A stretch of 64,000 nt of DNA from Paragordius varius (Eukaryota; Nematomorpha). Below, in pieces: positions 1 to 11,470 of this stretch (positions within the stretch are counted from its first letter, which is position 1; each line of letters opens with the position of its first letter). The DNA is taken from positions 3,162,001-3,226,000 of the forward strand of contig OZ176055.1 in NCBI GenBank assembly GCA_964247055.1. Direction: 5' to 3'. The notes beneath the pieces were generated by a model. It worked only from the letters and a program-made list of their open reading frames with translations, was not told the origin of the DNA and ran no database searches. Made by a program: the position numbers and the translations under genes.

Positions 1-477
1 TTTGACGCAGTATGATTGTTTTTACACAATCAATGTGGTATATTACACAGCAATGAAATATATAGTGATAGGAAAATATCAGAATTATCATGGTAGTTTT
101 GGTTTTAACCTTTAAAAATTAAAGAAAGTTATTTACACTTTTGTGGTAAGTGCTCCGTATAAAATTGCAAGTGCGCAACTTTTCCAAATATATATATTTT
201 TGTTAAAGCTAAATGCTTTATTGCAAAAGATATCACCAAAATATAACATAAACTACATATAAAAAGCAAAACAATATTTTTAAAAATTTTAAATTTTTAG
301 ATGTGGGTTCTGAAACCAAATTTTTTGGCTCTTTTAAAATGGACTGTTCTCTTACAAAAATTCCGACATTGTGCATTAATTTTAAATATATGCTAAATTT
401 TGATATCGACTAATTTTGAAGATACTTCATACTATTTTGAGCATGGTGGAAACGATATAAACGGTTGAGATGTTATA

Positions 478-509
<32 letters not shown>

Positions 510-835
510 ATTCGATAATGCTAAACATTGTTCTCACTGAGAATTTTGATTAAAATATTCGCTCGTTTATAAATTATGTTAAATAAAAATTGTGTTTTTT
601 TTACAAAAATTCACCAAATTTGCAAGCAAACAAACTTTATATTGAAATTCTGAATGTTCAACATCCTCGAAAGAAAAAGGGTTTTATTTCTTAAAGCGTT
701 ATACCGTTTCCATCATGCTTCAAAATCGTTATAAGTACGCTTCGACAAAATATTTCAAATTTGTTTATGCAAAAAATAAGAAAACTAATAAAAATTATAG
801 TTTAGGAAAAAAATTAAGTATTATCATACCTCCCA
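1..835. mobile_element. Partial copy of a ~1.2 kb foldback element (family FB)
   Basis: This stretch shares a long series of blocks with 6432-7650, 18955-20968 and 21236-25432. The blocks include TATCAGAATTATCATGG near 80, AGATGTGGGTTCTGAAACC near 299 and the segment around 560-740. Only about one half of the element is present; its outer end is cut by the window start. No coding sequence was seen. A (TA)n run lies at 485-509. Confidence 0.6.
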
Positions 836-917
836 CCTAATGAATATAGAAAACGTAAAAACTTTTAATTTTTACAAAAAAATGTTATTTCGAAATCATA
901 TGCCATATATAAAATTT

Positions 918-1510
918 AACACTTCGATTCAAATTTAACTAAATACCCCAGACTAAATTTTAGTTAGGATTTTTAAAAAACTACCGAATAAAACGGTCCC
1001 AATTTAAATTTATGTTTCTATCCTAATAAAAATTATATAAATATGCCAAAATATCTAAATAACATGTCAAACTACTTGGACGCCATTTTTATTTTACAAA
1101 ATTTTTGCAAGATATCCTCTTTATTTAATTTTAAGGGTAAAATTAAAGCTAATTTTTTATTTAAATTACATCTAACATTGATAGAAACAGAAAAAGCGGT
1201 TTATTTTGTATTATTTTTCAATTTTACCATTGCGCATGTCACGTTGACTAACCTTTCAGTTATAGCTTAAAATAAGTAATATCAAGTATTTTTGAATAAA
1301 AATTTTATATAATTTGGTTTATTAATGTTATATAAAGGCAAAATTTTGCCATGGTTTCGATCATTTCCATATTTTTTAAAGAATTTAATTTTAAACAGGC
1401 CTCGGGTATCTAACTACCCCAATTTGAATCGAAGAACTAAAATGAATGTGTTGCAGCCAAGTGCTAATAATAGTTACGGGATAACAACATATAATTTTTC
1501 CATTTGATAA
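918..1510 (+). mobile_element. ~600 bp repeat with inverted ends (family C)
   Basis: The element is bounded by inverted copies of a motif containing TTCGATTCAAATT and ACCCC (near 925 and 1420). Its sequence recurs almost entire in reverse at 38321-38905 and in part at 17630-17865 and 19418-19640. Short open frames inside it (1043-1270, 1325-1507) are conserved in the 38.5 kb copy, but this follows from DNA similarity and they match no known protein. It looks like a non-autonomous DNA element. Confidence 0.6.
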
Positions 1511-2155
1511 TTATTATAACAATGAACTTACTAAACTTGATCAAACATTTATTGTAATATCATAAATTAATTTTGTTAATTTTAAATTTGTGGGACTTCT
1601 TTTTGCGGGAGCCCTGAGTCAAAGCATTATCTAAATCTTACGGTGGAGTCTGAATTTATAGTTTCGTTGCGCGAAAGGCTGCAATCATAAGCGATTTAAC
1701 CGATCCAAAAACCAATTTTAATTATAATTCGAGGAGAATATAGAATATTAACCAATTAAAAATAGGTTAACCTTGGTTTTTTACACAATGAACCATTTCT
1801 TAACAAATTATGGGTTTATTTTTACAGATGGTACTATATCAAATTCTAAAATAATTTTTTTGAATAAATAAAAGGTAATTAATATATATTCATAAAAATT
1901 ATTTTTTTTATTTTCAAAAAGCAATACAAAAATGGGCGCAGTACAATCGCAGTTTTTTTCTGAATATTCAGAACTGTACTGCGAAAAACAGCCTATCTGG
2001 TCACATTAAGTAAAGCATAATATTATCGGCTAATATAAAAAAACGAAAACAATAACTATAAGTCAAACAATAATACTGCCCATTGCAATACAGTCTATCT
2101 GGCAATAATTATTTTCAATTTCTACTTACTCGTACTGTAATAAAACGTTTTTTAC
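1511..2155. other. Non-coding stretch with a hairpin and a dispersed repeat
   Basis: A hairpin lies at 1937-1983 (arms CGCAGTAC/GTACTGCG). The segment 1985-2150 is similar to 59030-59215, including AATAACTATAA and GCAATAATTA blocks, so it is a dispersed repeat. On the minus strand an acceptor at 1679-1680 would be in phase with the preceding ENPP exon, but it leads to only 17 codons and a stop with no family similarity. I did not accept it as the gene's end. Confidence 0.4.
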
Positions 2156-3079
2156 CTAAACATATTAGTTCCTTCATTCATTAGTACAACCAAATCCCCA
2201 ATCCGTTCATTACTCCCATAATGATGGCTTATGGGTACACCATTTTTGTGATAAACACTGTATTTTGGAGCTTCGCCCTTGAGTTTTCCATTACAACGGA
2301 CCTGTTCAAATATATCGTTTGGGCCAGCTAAATGTATGGAAAATATATAGATTTAGTAAGACAGTCGAACGAAGTTTTTTCGTAATAATTATACTTTTGG
2401 ATTCATTTGTCGATGATATCATGACACTAGGTCCGGCAGAAAAAAGGATTTTCGCAAAAAACCCGATTTGATTCAAATATATAAGCCCGTGACAATTCGT
2501 GGATACACCACCTGTTATGAATAATATGGAGTTTGTTAGATAAGATATAATTGAGATCGAAAGATTAATTTTATTAAAAAAATACTTTTTATTAATTTAT
2601 AGTCACTAATATTATAGTAAAAAGAAAGTTTTGCAAATCTTTATCATATAAAAAATAAAATAAATACCGTGATCAGACACTATTATAATGTTGACACAAT
2701 TTAAAAGCCCGGCGTCATTTAGTTGTTTGAAAAAATCCTTCAAATATTCTTGTGCTTTTATCACTTCTTCCTTAACCTAATACAATTATAAAAAATAACA
2801 TGCAGTCAAATGATATATCCATATTTTGAATTAAATATTTTGAGTAAAAAAAACTAGTTTTATATTAACCACCAATTATTTAAAATCAAAGTCGATGTTA
2901 AATGGGTGTTTACCCGTTTTTAAAGACAAATTCACCAACAAGTATATTTTATTTCTTAATAATATGCATCTTTTTGTTAAATGTATTTGTGCAATCTTGT
3001 TTTTTTTACCCCAGGAGGTGTGAGTGTAAGCGCGAATCAAAAAAAGGATACATATTGAAATTTTCGAATAAATTTTATG

Positions 3080-3124
<45 letters not shown>

Positions 3125-6100
3125 GTTGAGATAAACTTCAGGAGACTCGCGACCTTTGGCATGCAAAGCGTGATCCGGTTGATTCTTGTAGACCGTAAAA
3201 AAGCCAGGCCTATCTCCAGACCCCATTTTAAGTTTTTGTATAACATCTCGAATGTTAGCCATACTAAGGATTTATTTACACATAAACATAACTTTTTAAA
3301 GTAATCGAAATTGTTTTATATTTAATATATGACTGATAAAATTTATAGAAAAATATCAAATCATTTGTAAAACGATAGTAATTGCATATAGTGCTTGTTA
3401 ACACTTATCAATAAGATACAACGTTTGAGTAAGATATTTACATAAGATTTTCTATTTTATAAATGATTATTTTGTTTTTACAACATCCAAAATAAATATA
3501 AATACTAATTACTTTCTTGGATTAGAGTAGGTTGGTGCAAAACCTAGAGAGGTTAAAAAGGTATGGTAAAAAAATGATTACATTAAAATTTATTTTAACA
3601 ATTGTGTATATAATATGCAAATTGTATACCATCAAATGTCAATTTTGATGCTGGCCAATAATTAACACAAGTTTTGATTCCCTGTTTTTCGGCTGTTATC
3701 CAAATCTATAATTTTTTATGATATATATATTAAGAATGCCAATTAAAGTCAAGAATGGTAATTTCTATGCCTAATTTTCTGTTAAGTAAACATACCAGCT
3801 TTCAAAATCGGAAAAATTTTGGAGGTCACATTGTATTGAAGGGAAATAAACTTAAAAGATGATTTTAAAAAATCGGTATAAAATTATTTATAAATCAAAA
3901 TGGATAATTTGTTAATAAATAAATGGTCGTATTCATAAATTTTAAGGCTTGTATTATAATAAACTTCAACTAAAGTAAAGCATAAAATGCCATAATCAAA
4001 TTTTTGTAATGAAAGTATTTCATAAAATTTCTTAAAAATATGTTTATAAGCGTAATATAAAATGAAAGTATCAGTTTTGTCAAGAAAATTGGTTTTTACA
4101 CATTGGCTTTTAATATTTTTTGTATCAAAAACATGGATTAACCCATTCGGTACATGAGATGAAAAAAGAAATATTTTTTGATAAAAATTATAGCAAAATA
4201 CTAAAATATTTTACTTTAATGTTAAAATAAGTTACTTAATTTAAATTAGTTTTGGAAAGATATAACAAAAATCCGCATATATTTTCAATAATAATTTCAG
4301 GTACCGAACGATTTATAAAATGTTTTGAAACAAACAAGTAGCTAGCATTATACTAAGCTTTTCAAAACGGATTCATGTTTCAACACCACTTTAAACAATT
4401 GTTTACCAAATTTCATGAAATACACTTGATGTATTTAAAAAATTTGACTTTTGCATTTCAGGCGCTGTATTTTATTAATGTCGACTTATTGAAACATCTT
4501 ATAAAATTATGTATTGTCCTATTATTTTTTAATTCGCAATGTTTTAATCCTCCAAAAAAACTTAATTTAAAATCAATTTTTAGAGTTTATTTTCCTTATA
4601 TGCTAGGTATCTCCCATTTTTTCAAAATCGGTATCTGGTAAATCAAAATAAAAACATTGACCAAATTTGGCAAACTTTATAGCTATTTAAATATTTTCAA
4701 AAAATTTTTTTTTTTTTTTAAATTTGATATTCTTTACTGGTTCTCCACCCCATTTGACTTGGTTGTGTGTTGATTCATTTTTATATTTAAATTCTGCTCC
4801 AGTGATTGGATCCTTGAATTGATTATCGACGATGCCATGCACATCTGGATATAATCCCTAAAATGAAAATTTAAATATTTAGTTTTATTATTATTATTTT
4901 TAAAATTATAAAACTGAAGTGGGCATGATGTTTGCAGGGGTGTTCAACACGAGGCGCTTTAAACTATTTCTGCAGCTTGTCAGAAATTTCAAATACAAAT
5001 TTTTGGAAACAAATTTTCTGAATAAATCTTCTGAATTTCGACAATATTGGGAAAATTGTTAAAATAAATAGTAGTTTTTAGAGTTTTTAGTTTTAAATCT
5101 AATAAAATATTTGTTAATGCCCATATATTTTGCGAATGTGGCCCGCAAAACCATTTGTGTTGGACACCCCTGGGCTAATTGATAATATTTCACCACAATA
5201 ATCATAAAAAATGGTAAAAAAGTTTTATAATTATTTATGGTTAATCATTTATATTAATATCGTGACCATATTGATTATAAACCAATATAAATTCATATAC
5301 CATTTACACTTCAAGAGTGTCCTTGAACAATTCGAGTTGGTCCTTGAACAATTCAAGTTGGTCCTTGAACAGTTCAAGTTGGTCCTTGAACAATTCAAGT
5401 TGGTCCTTGAACAATTCAAGTTGGTCCTTGAACAATTCAAGTTGTGAACAATTCAAGTTGGTCCTTGAACAATTCAAGTTGGTCCTTTAACTTTTTTGTT
5501 TTGTTTTTAACTTTTATCAATCAAATCGAAAATAATTCGTCTATTTTATTGTTTTTAACCTATTTTCTATTATTTAACATAAATTATTAAATCGATATCA
5601 ACTTTTAATCTTTGAAAAACCGTATATCTTTATTAATTTCTTAAAATAAATTTATATATTTATAAGATTTTAACACGAAATGAAAAAATATATAAGTTTT
5701 CTGGGTTATTTATTAAAATTTTTCATTAAAAACATTTAAAAGTCAATAATTTTGTTCAATTGAAAAAAAATAGTTTAAACAAAAAAAGTGGTTTTTTAAG
5801 AAAAAAATTTATTTTTAAATGAATAAATATATAATAAATAAAGAAAATTAGGTTAATAAATAATTAAATAAAAAAATAAATGCAAAAATTATGGTTAAAT
5901 CAAAATTTATAAATTTTAAGGACCAACTTGAACTGTTCAAGGACCAACTTGAAGTGTTCAAGGACCAACTTGAAATGTTAAAGGACCAACTTGAATTGTT
6001 CATGGACCAACTTGAATTGTTCAAGGACCAACTTGAATTGTTCAAGGACCAACTTGAACTGTTCAAGGACCAACTTGAATTGTTCAAGGACACTCTTGAA

Positions 6101-6456
6101 GTGTAAATGGTATATAATAAAGTTTAATATAAAATGCTAAACTTTCTTCCTACTATCAACGACCATTATTTGATTCAATATTCTCATTGGTTGCCAGATG
6201 ATTCAAAAGAGATTATATTCTAAAAACCCCAATTAACGTGGTGGGAATAAACTTAAAGGATAAATCATAATAAAGATTCTTCGTATTTCTCTTTTAAAGA
6301 TAAAAATTATAAATGAGCGCCTATAACCCGATGTTAAACGCATCCAAACAAAAATTCGTCACTTTTAAGCAATTACATTAAAAAGAACGATTTTAAAATT
6401 ATTATGGCTTCATACATTTCCTATTTTAAATAGTGTCCACAAAAAATAACCTGTTG

Positions 6457-6487
<31 letters not shown>

Positions 6488-8732
6488 CTCTAATAGCAAA
6501 ATGTATCAGAATTACATGGTGCTTTTTTGGCGCTTACGAGTATATTTACGTTTTTTCTTAAGTGCCCCACAGAAAATGGCGATTTGCATGCGTTTTTTGT
6601 TTAAAAATATTTTTGGTGAAAATTAAATGTTTCATTCCAAAAAAATCACCAAAATATCTTATGAATTACCTAAAAAAGCAAAACAACATTTTTTTAAAAA
6701 ATTATATTAGAAAGGGCTCCGAAAGTCCCAAATTTATTCGCTCTTCTAAAGTGGGCGAGATCTTTTAAGTAAACGCAAAAATGTTGGGATTGCGCGATAA
6801 ATATATTAAAAATATGCTAAATATTCATATCAACCAAAAATATTTTTAAAAATGTATACATACTTTTTTAAAAAAATAATTTTTAGCAAAATTTTGTTGA
6901 AGCGTACTTTAAACTTTGAGGCATGATGGAAATGGTATAAAAACGTTTAAGATATTATAAAAAACACTTTTTCTATTAATTTTAATGTTGAAAATTTCTA
7001 TTAGCTCAGAATTTTGATTAAAGTATTCGTTCGACTTCAAATATATGTTAAATATAAATTGCATAAAAATAAACAAAATTTTTAGGCAAACGAACCTTTA
7101 AATTATCATTTTGAAGGGATATAAATGTTAGGATCATTGAATTATATAGAGAAAGTATTTTCATCATGCCTAAAAATAGTAAGTACGCTTCAACAAAATT
7201 TTTCTAAATTTGAATTTTTGAAAAATGTTTACAGTTTTTTAAAAATATTTTTGGTTGATATCAAAACTTAGCATATATTTACAATGTGTGCGTGATTCCT
7301 GCGTTTTTGCTTTTATTATAAGAGTACTAGCCCATTTTAGAAGAGGGAAAAAATTTGGGACTTTTGGAGCCCACATATAAAAAATAATTTTTTTAAAAAT
7401 ATTGTGTCGCTCTTTTTATATGTAATAATATATTTTAGTGATAAAATGAATACTCTAGCTTTCACCAAAAAATTATTTAAAAAAATATGCGCAAATTTTT
7501 TTCTGATATGAAAACTTAGCACAAAAGTGTGATTAACTTTCTTATATCACTCGTAAGGGCCAAAACCATAAGTACCATGATAATCATGATAATTTTCCAT
7601 CAATAATTTATATATATAATTCAACAGGTTATTACTAGGTCATTGTGTGGTCTCTTTTTCAATTCATGTTCCACACTTTTAGCAAATTCCAGTTTTTGGC
7701 AAACTTATTTTCATCAGTTACGAAAAATAAAGTTCTTCCACATATTGGTGGAGAATGCGTAAAATAATAAAAAAATTTAAATTATTCTTTTCAAGTAAAA
7801 ATTTCTTGAAAAGCCTTATTTTGCCATTACATTCATCGATCTTTTATTTAAAATGTGGTTTTGAAGCATTTTTCCAATAAACATATCAACCCATTCAAAT
7901 AAAAATTCAATATTTTTTAAATTATATCAGCTATTCAAATAAACCTAGCTTATTAATCTCCCAGTTTGTCCCAATTGAGACAAACGCTGTGCGATAATAT
8001 TAAATTTATTATTAAAAAAATTTATGGGTATATAGATATTAAAATTAAATTATTTTAATAGTATTTGTATAATGGCACTAAACAATGAATTAGTAATTAG
8101 ATGGATGGAAATATTTAAAATTATATTTTTTTCATTTGTTTAAATTTCATATTATAAGTTTAATGCTTAAAGATATATTGTTTCATTCAGAACTAGTATT
8201 GAAAAATAAAGAGTTATCATTCTTTTATTGTTAAGGATTTGGCTTAATGGCTAAATAACATCCGAGATAGTTTTTTAGAAGTTATATGTAACTTTCATTA
8301 TTAATGTTATAAAAACTTCTAAATATCTTTAAGTTGCTTGATAATAATCAACATGCAATACTAATTGGTTTATAGGGATGCTTTTTTCTAATTAGTGGAA
8401 ACTGTCAATATAAATAAAAAATCAAAATTTCTTAAAATATAAGTTTATGTTTCAAAACTATTTACGGTGACTAGAGTGTAGAGATTGGGAAAAGTTTTGG
8501 TAGGATAAGAGGGCCGCATATATTCCGTCGTAACGCCTTGCTTTTTAAGGTCTCGTAGAAAAGTTTTATCCCAGTACTTAAAGTATTCTGGGTTAAATCC
8601 ATCAAACGCCATAAGGATTACGGGATATCTGTCAAATCTAATGAAAATGAATGAAAATGATAATATACAGTAAAAATAGAAATTATACAGAAACAAAATG
8701 TATAAATAGAAAGATAAATATTTTTTTTTCAA
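2156..8732 (-). CDS. Ectonucleotide pyrophosphatase/phosphodiesterase (ENPP family), 3' end missing
   Basis: ENPPs are secreted or membrane ectoenzymes that hydrolyse phosphodiester or pyrophosphate bonds in nucleotides or lipids with two zinc ions. Exons, each joined in phase with GT-AG sites: 8466-8637 (open upstream to an ATG at 8732), 4738-4857, 3630-3705, 3513-3543, 3137-3263, 2668-2776, 2395-2511 and 2156-2327. In order they give the metal-binding Asp in AFDGF, the nucleophile Thr in PTKTFPN, GLYPDVHGIVDN, WITAEKQGIKT, the Asp and His of PDHALHAKG, the metal pair of SDHG, and the HHYGSNERIGDL region. The 5' stretch from 8732 begins MKKK and then runs hydrophobic, so it could be a signal peptide. 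An acceptor at 8638-8639 is the alternative, with a first exon elsewhere. The last exon ends at a GTAAAA donor; the segment with the final zinc His and the C-terminus is not visible and may lie beyond position 1. Family assignment is firm; subfamily is unknown. Confidence 0.9.
3083..3122. repeat. (TA)n microsatellite
   Basis: About 20 TA units lie in an ENPP intron, 15 bp from the splice donor of the 3137-3263 exon. Length polymorphism here would sit very close to that donor. Confidence 0.9.
4935..5172. mobile_element. hAT-like MITE
   Basis: The ends are CAGGGGTGTTCAACACG on the left and GTTGGACACCCCTG on the right, which is the terminal inverted repeat style of hAT elements. It is 238 bp, non-coding, and lies in ENPP intron 1. 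Relatives are at 40003-40279, 48893-49384, 62680-62925 and 63562-63870. No clear 8-bp target duplication remains. Confidence 0.7.
5296..6115. mobile_element. MITE whose inverted repeats are 21-bp tandem arrays (family A, copy 1)
   Basis: Ends read ATATACCATTTACACTTC and GAAGTGTAAATGGTATAT. Each arm (about 5299-5488 and 5918-6112) holds about eight 21-bp units of the type TTGAACAATTCAAGTTGGTCC, in opposite orientation in the two arms. A ~430-bp AT-rich spacer lies between. One unit junction near 5442 is shortened. Each unit holds the imperfect palindrome TTGAACAATTCAA. Because 21 bp equals seven codons, the arms read open as heptads in several frames; this is not evidence of a protein. The element lies in ENPP intron 1. 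Confidence 0.85.
6432..7650. mobile_element. Foldback element, most complete copy (family FB, copy 1)
   Basis: The left end AGTGTCCAC...AATAACCTGTTGAAA is mirrored on the right by TTCAACAGGTTATTACTAGG. The arms match in reverse order over several hundred bp; examples are the blocks GTTTAAAAATATTTTTGGTG and the Ala/Pro-like GGGCTCCGAAAGTCCC versus CTTTTGGAGCCCAC. It is non-coding and lies within ENPP intron 1. Other copies are at 1-835, 18955-20968 and 21236-25432. Confidence 0.7.
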
Positions 8733-8846
8733 AAGACGACTGTATTTCTTTTAAGCTTTATATAGGAAATTAAAATGTAAATTATCGTTTTAAGTTACCG
8801 ATAAAAGAATAAAAATGTCAATTGGTATTACTCTTAATCATATATA

Positions 8847-9804
8847 CACTGTGTGCAAAAAAATTTTTAACAAAAAATTAGTTTTTCTTGAGAGAGCTTA
8901 TGACCAGCGTATTCATTTGCCGCAAAAATTTTTATTTGTCGACAACCTAGTTTTTGAAATATTGAGAGAAAATCGAAATCGGGCAAAAAGTGAAAATTAA
9001 GTATAATTAAGGATAATTCAAAAAATATTGATAAAATTTGAAATATTATGGTTTATTATCATTTTAGGAGATATTTTCAATATATAAATAGCCTAAAATT
9101 ATATAGTTAGGGTTTCTATAAAATTTCAGCCCAAAAGATGGCGTTTTTCTTTTAACACATTCACAAGACAAATTTTGTTTATAAAACTAGATTAATATAA
9201 TTTTTTTTAATTATTTACTACCTGAACTCACTATTACAATCTTAACATCCATATTTTATTCAGTAAAAAAACTTATATATTAAAATAAAACCAAAAAATA
9301 TTGTTTTTTATTTTTACATTTTTTTGTCATCTGGTTTATTTTCTGTTTTATTTTGGAATCTTACATGAGTGCGAATTATAAAGGATATATTTTGATATAT
9401 AAGTTTTTTACTAATATAATATGGATGTTAAGATTTTAATAGTGAGTTCAGGTGGTAAAAAAATTATAATATAGTTTTATAAAAAAAATTGTCTTGTGAG
9501 TGTGTTAAAAGAGAAACGCCATATTTTGGGCTGAAATTTTATAGAAACTCTAACTAAATGATTTTAGGCTATTTATATATTGAAAATATATCCTAAAATG
9601 ATAATAAACCATAATATCTCATATTTTATCATTATTTTTTGAATTATCCTTAATTATCCTTAATTTTCAGTTTTTGATTTCGATTTTCTCTCATTATTTC
9701 AAAAACTAGGTTGTTTTGGCGGCAAATGAATTCACTGGTCATAAGCTATCTCATGAAATAAATTTTTTTCTTTAAATCAAAATAACCCTCTTTTTGCACA
9801 CAGT
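8847..9804. mobile_element. Near-perfect ~1 kb palindrome with Tc1/mariner-like ends
   Basis: The left end CACTGTGTGCAAAAAA is mirrored on the right by TTTTTGCACACAGT, with TA dinucleotides at both flanks. The two halves match in reverse almost to the centre near 9330. Mirrored blocks include GTTAGGGTTTCTATAAAATT versus AATTTTATAGAAACTCTAAC and TGAACTCACTATTA versus TAATAGTGAGTTCA. It is non-coding. It looks like a foldback MITE mobilised by a Tc1/mariner-type transposase, lying just upstream of the ENPP gene's 5' end. Confidence 0.8.
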
Positions 9805-9818
9805 ATATATATATATAT

Positions 9819-10096
9819 ATACCATTTTAACTTCAAATTCACCCTTGAATAAATCAAAGCACCCTAAATTAAGACTAAAAATTACCTATATTTTCTAAAA
9901 AAATGATGCTTAAAATTAAAATAATACTGAAAAAATAATAAAGTATGCTACAAAGTTTTATTTTATATTAATAATGAGTTATATTAGTTCGAAAACACAT
10001 AATTTTTTAGGGTGAATTTAAATTATTTTAGGGTAAATTCTTATTCAAGGGTGAGTTTGAATTGTTTAAGGGTAAGTCTGAATTATAAATGGAATA
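9819..10096. mobile_element. MITE with 21-bp unit arms (family B, copy 1)
   Basis: It begins ACCATTTTAACTTCAAATTC and ends in GAATTATAAATGG. The units are TTCACCCTTGAA-type on the left and TTCAAGGGTGA-type on the right, so the arms are inverted. Family B shares its outermost ends and the TTGAA...TTCAA core with family A but has a different 8-bp linker (TTCACCC-type instead of GTTGGTCC-type). Confidence 0.75.
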
Positions 10097-10922
10097 TTTC
10101 AAAATCGTAAATAAATTTATACAAAAAAATTGAGATTCAAAAAAGCATGGCAGTCTTTTGAAAAAATATATTTGTTTTTATGTTTTTACATTTTGTGTGT
10201 ATAATTTCAACTTTTACTGTATTTATAAAGTCATACCCTTTGGCTTTACATTGATCCGAAATAATTTGTGTTACAGAATCAACATGAATGGTTAAACAAG
10301 ATAATATTATTAAAATTAATGATTGAAAATGGATATAAAAATTAATTTTATTTTTTTTAACGAAAATAAGCGGCATTTAATCGTCAAAAAAATGAAAAAA
10401 AATTAAAAATTATGAATTAATATTAAAATAAGACAGAACACACATAAATTATGAAAATTATGCTGTACAATCAATTATATCCGATAAAAATTAATATATA
10501 GTAAAAATATATTATATGATAATGTTTAAACAGGTGTTGATCACTCTTTTATTCTTTTTTTTTCACGTTGAAAAACTGTTTTTAAATAAAAAAACCTTGT
10601 GATAACATTTTTTTTGAATAAAAAAGTTTTCCAAATAATAAATTATACTTATTTCAAACTTCCCTGTTACTTAGCCATTTAGGCAAAACTCAAAAGTTCT
10701 GTTTTGAGATACAATGTCGAAAAAATCTAAAATTAATTAATTAATATCTATTTTCGACCCAATCTTGGAAGGCAGTTCGGCTATCGAGTGTCAAATAGGT
10801 GTCTCAAAATTGTTTTTAAATTGAAATGTTTCACTTCTATGAACAACCATAAATTTCATCACATATTAGTTTAATATTTATATTATTTAAATAATATGTG
10901 GGGAAATATACCTTGTCGTTTT

Positions 10923-11470
10923 ACAGTAAAATTAAATTTATACAGACAGAGGCCTAAGGGGGAGGAAAGGGGTCTGATACTCCGGGCGCCAAAGTTGAAG
11001 GGGCTCAGGATTTAAAAAAAATTTAATTTTATATCAAAAAATAGGTATTTAAAAGTTTATATTTTAAATATTGCATAAAAAATCACCCATTTATGATTGG
11101 TCATGTCCACGGTTTGAATTTGATTATTTTTTTAGTGTGCTAGGGGTAGCATAGAGGGGACGGGAGCGCCATCACGGATTCATACACCGGGAATTAGATA
11201 GCAAGCCGCGTCTATGTATAGAGACAAAACGTAAAAACTAAAAGACAAATATTATCTAAAAAAAGAAAACCATACTTTTTCTACCAACATATGCTAATAA
11301 TTGCAAATTTGTATTTATATTACCAATTTCATCGCTAATTGCCATTTAGTAAAACAAAAAAATGCTTTATTATTATTAAAAAAATCAAGATTTATATGGT
11401 TGTCTTTACTAAATAATAATGTCTTAAATTTTACGTTTTGTGTGCATAATTTCAATATTCACTGTATTTA
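10923..11470. mobile_element. Tc1/mariner-like MITE (family H) interrupted by another repeat
   Basis: The left end is TACAGTAAAATTAAATTTATAC and the right end is TTTCAATATTCACTGTA, matching the ends of the intact copy at 52631-52911. Its interior is split by an insertion at 10949-11221, flanked on both sides by AGACA. Confidence 0.6.
10949..11221 (+). mobile_element. GC-richer repeat (family K, copy 1) inserted in a family H MITE
   Basis: A 273-bp segment, clearly less AT-rich than its surroundings, is flanked by AGACA on both sides as a likely 5-bp target duplication. A reverse-oriented relative lies at 48995-49220; shared blocks include AATCACCCATTTATGA and a CGGGCGCCA-type motif. It is non-coding and I could not assign a superfamily. 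Confidence 0.6.

Noticed and set aside
1043-1270. Open frame conserved at 38541-38741 (MSNYLDAIFILQNF...).
   Set aside because: Both lie in copies of the same family C repeat. The conservation is that of the DNA; there is no known domain and the frames end at different places.
2876-3304. Several overlapping frames with Ile-Tyr runs.
   Set aside because: They are driven by the (TA)n microsatellite and the antisense of a real ENPP exon.
5211-6106. Open frames coding perfect heptads (LEQFKLV-type and reverse) that look like coiled coils.
   Set aside because: They are the 21-bp tandem units of a MITE read in frame; both strands and both arms are open for the same arithmetic reason.
10137-10376. 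Minus-strand open frame with a hydrophobic start, considered as a secreted protein.
   Set aside because: Its sequence includes the end of a family H-like MITE (TACATTTTGTGTGTATAATT) and no continuation exon was found.
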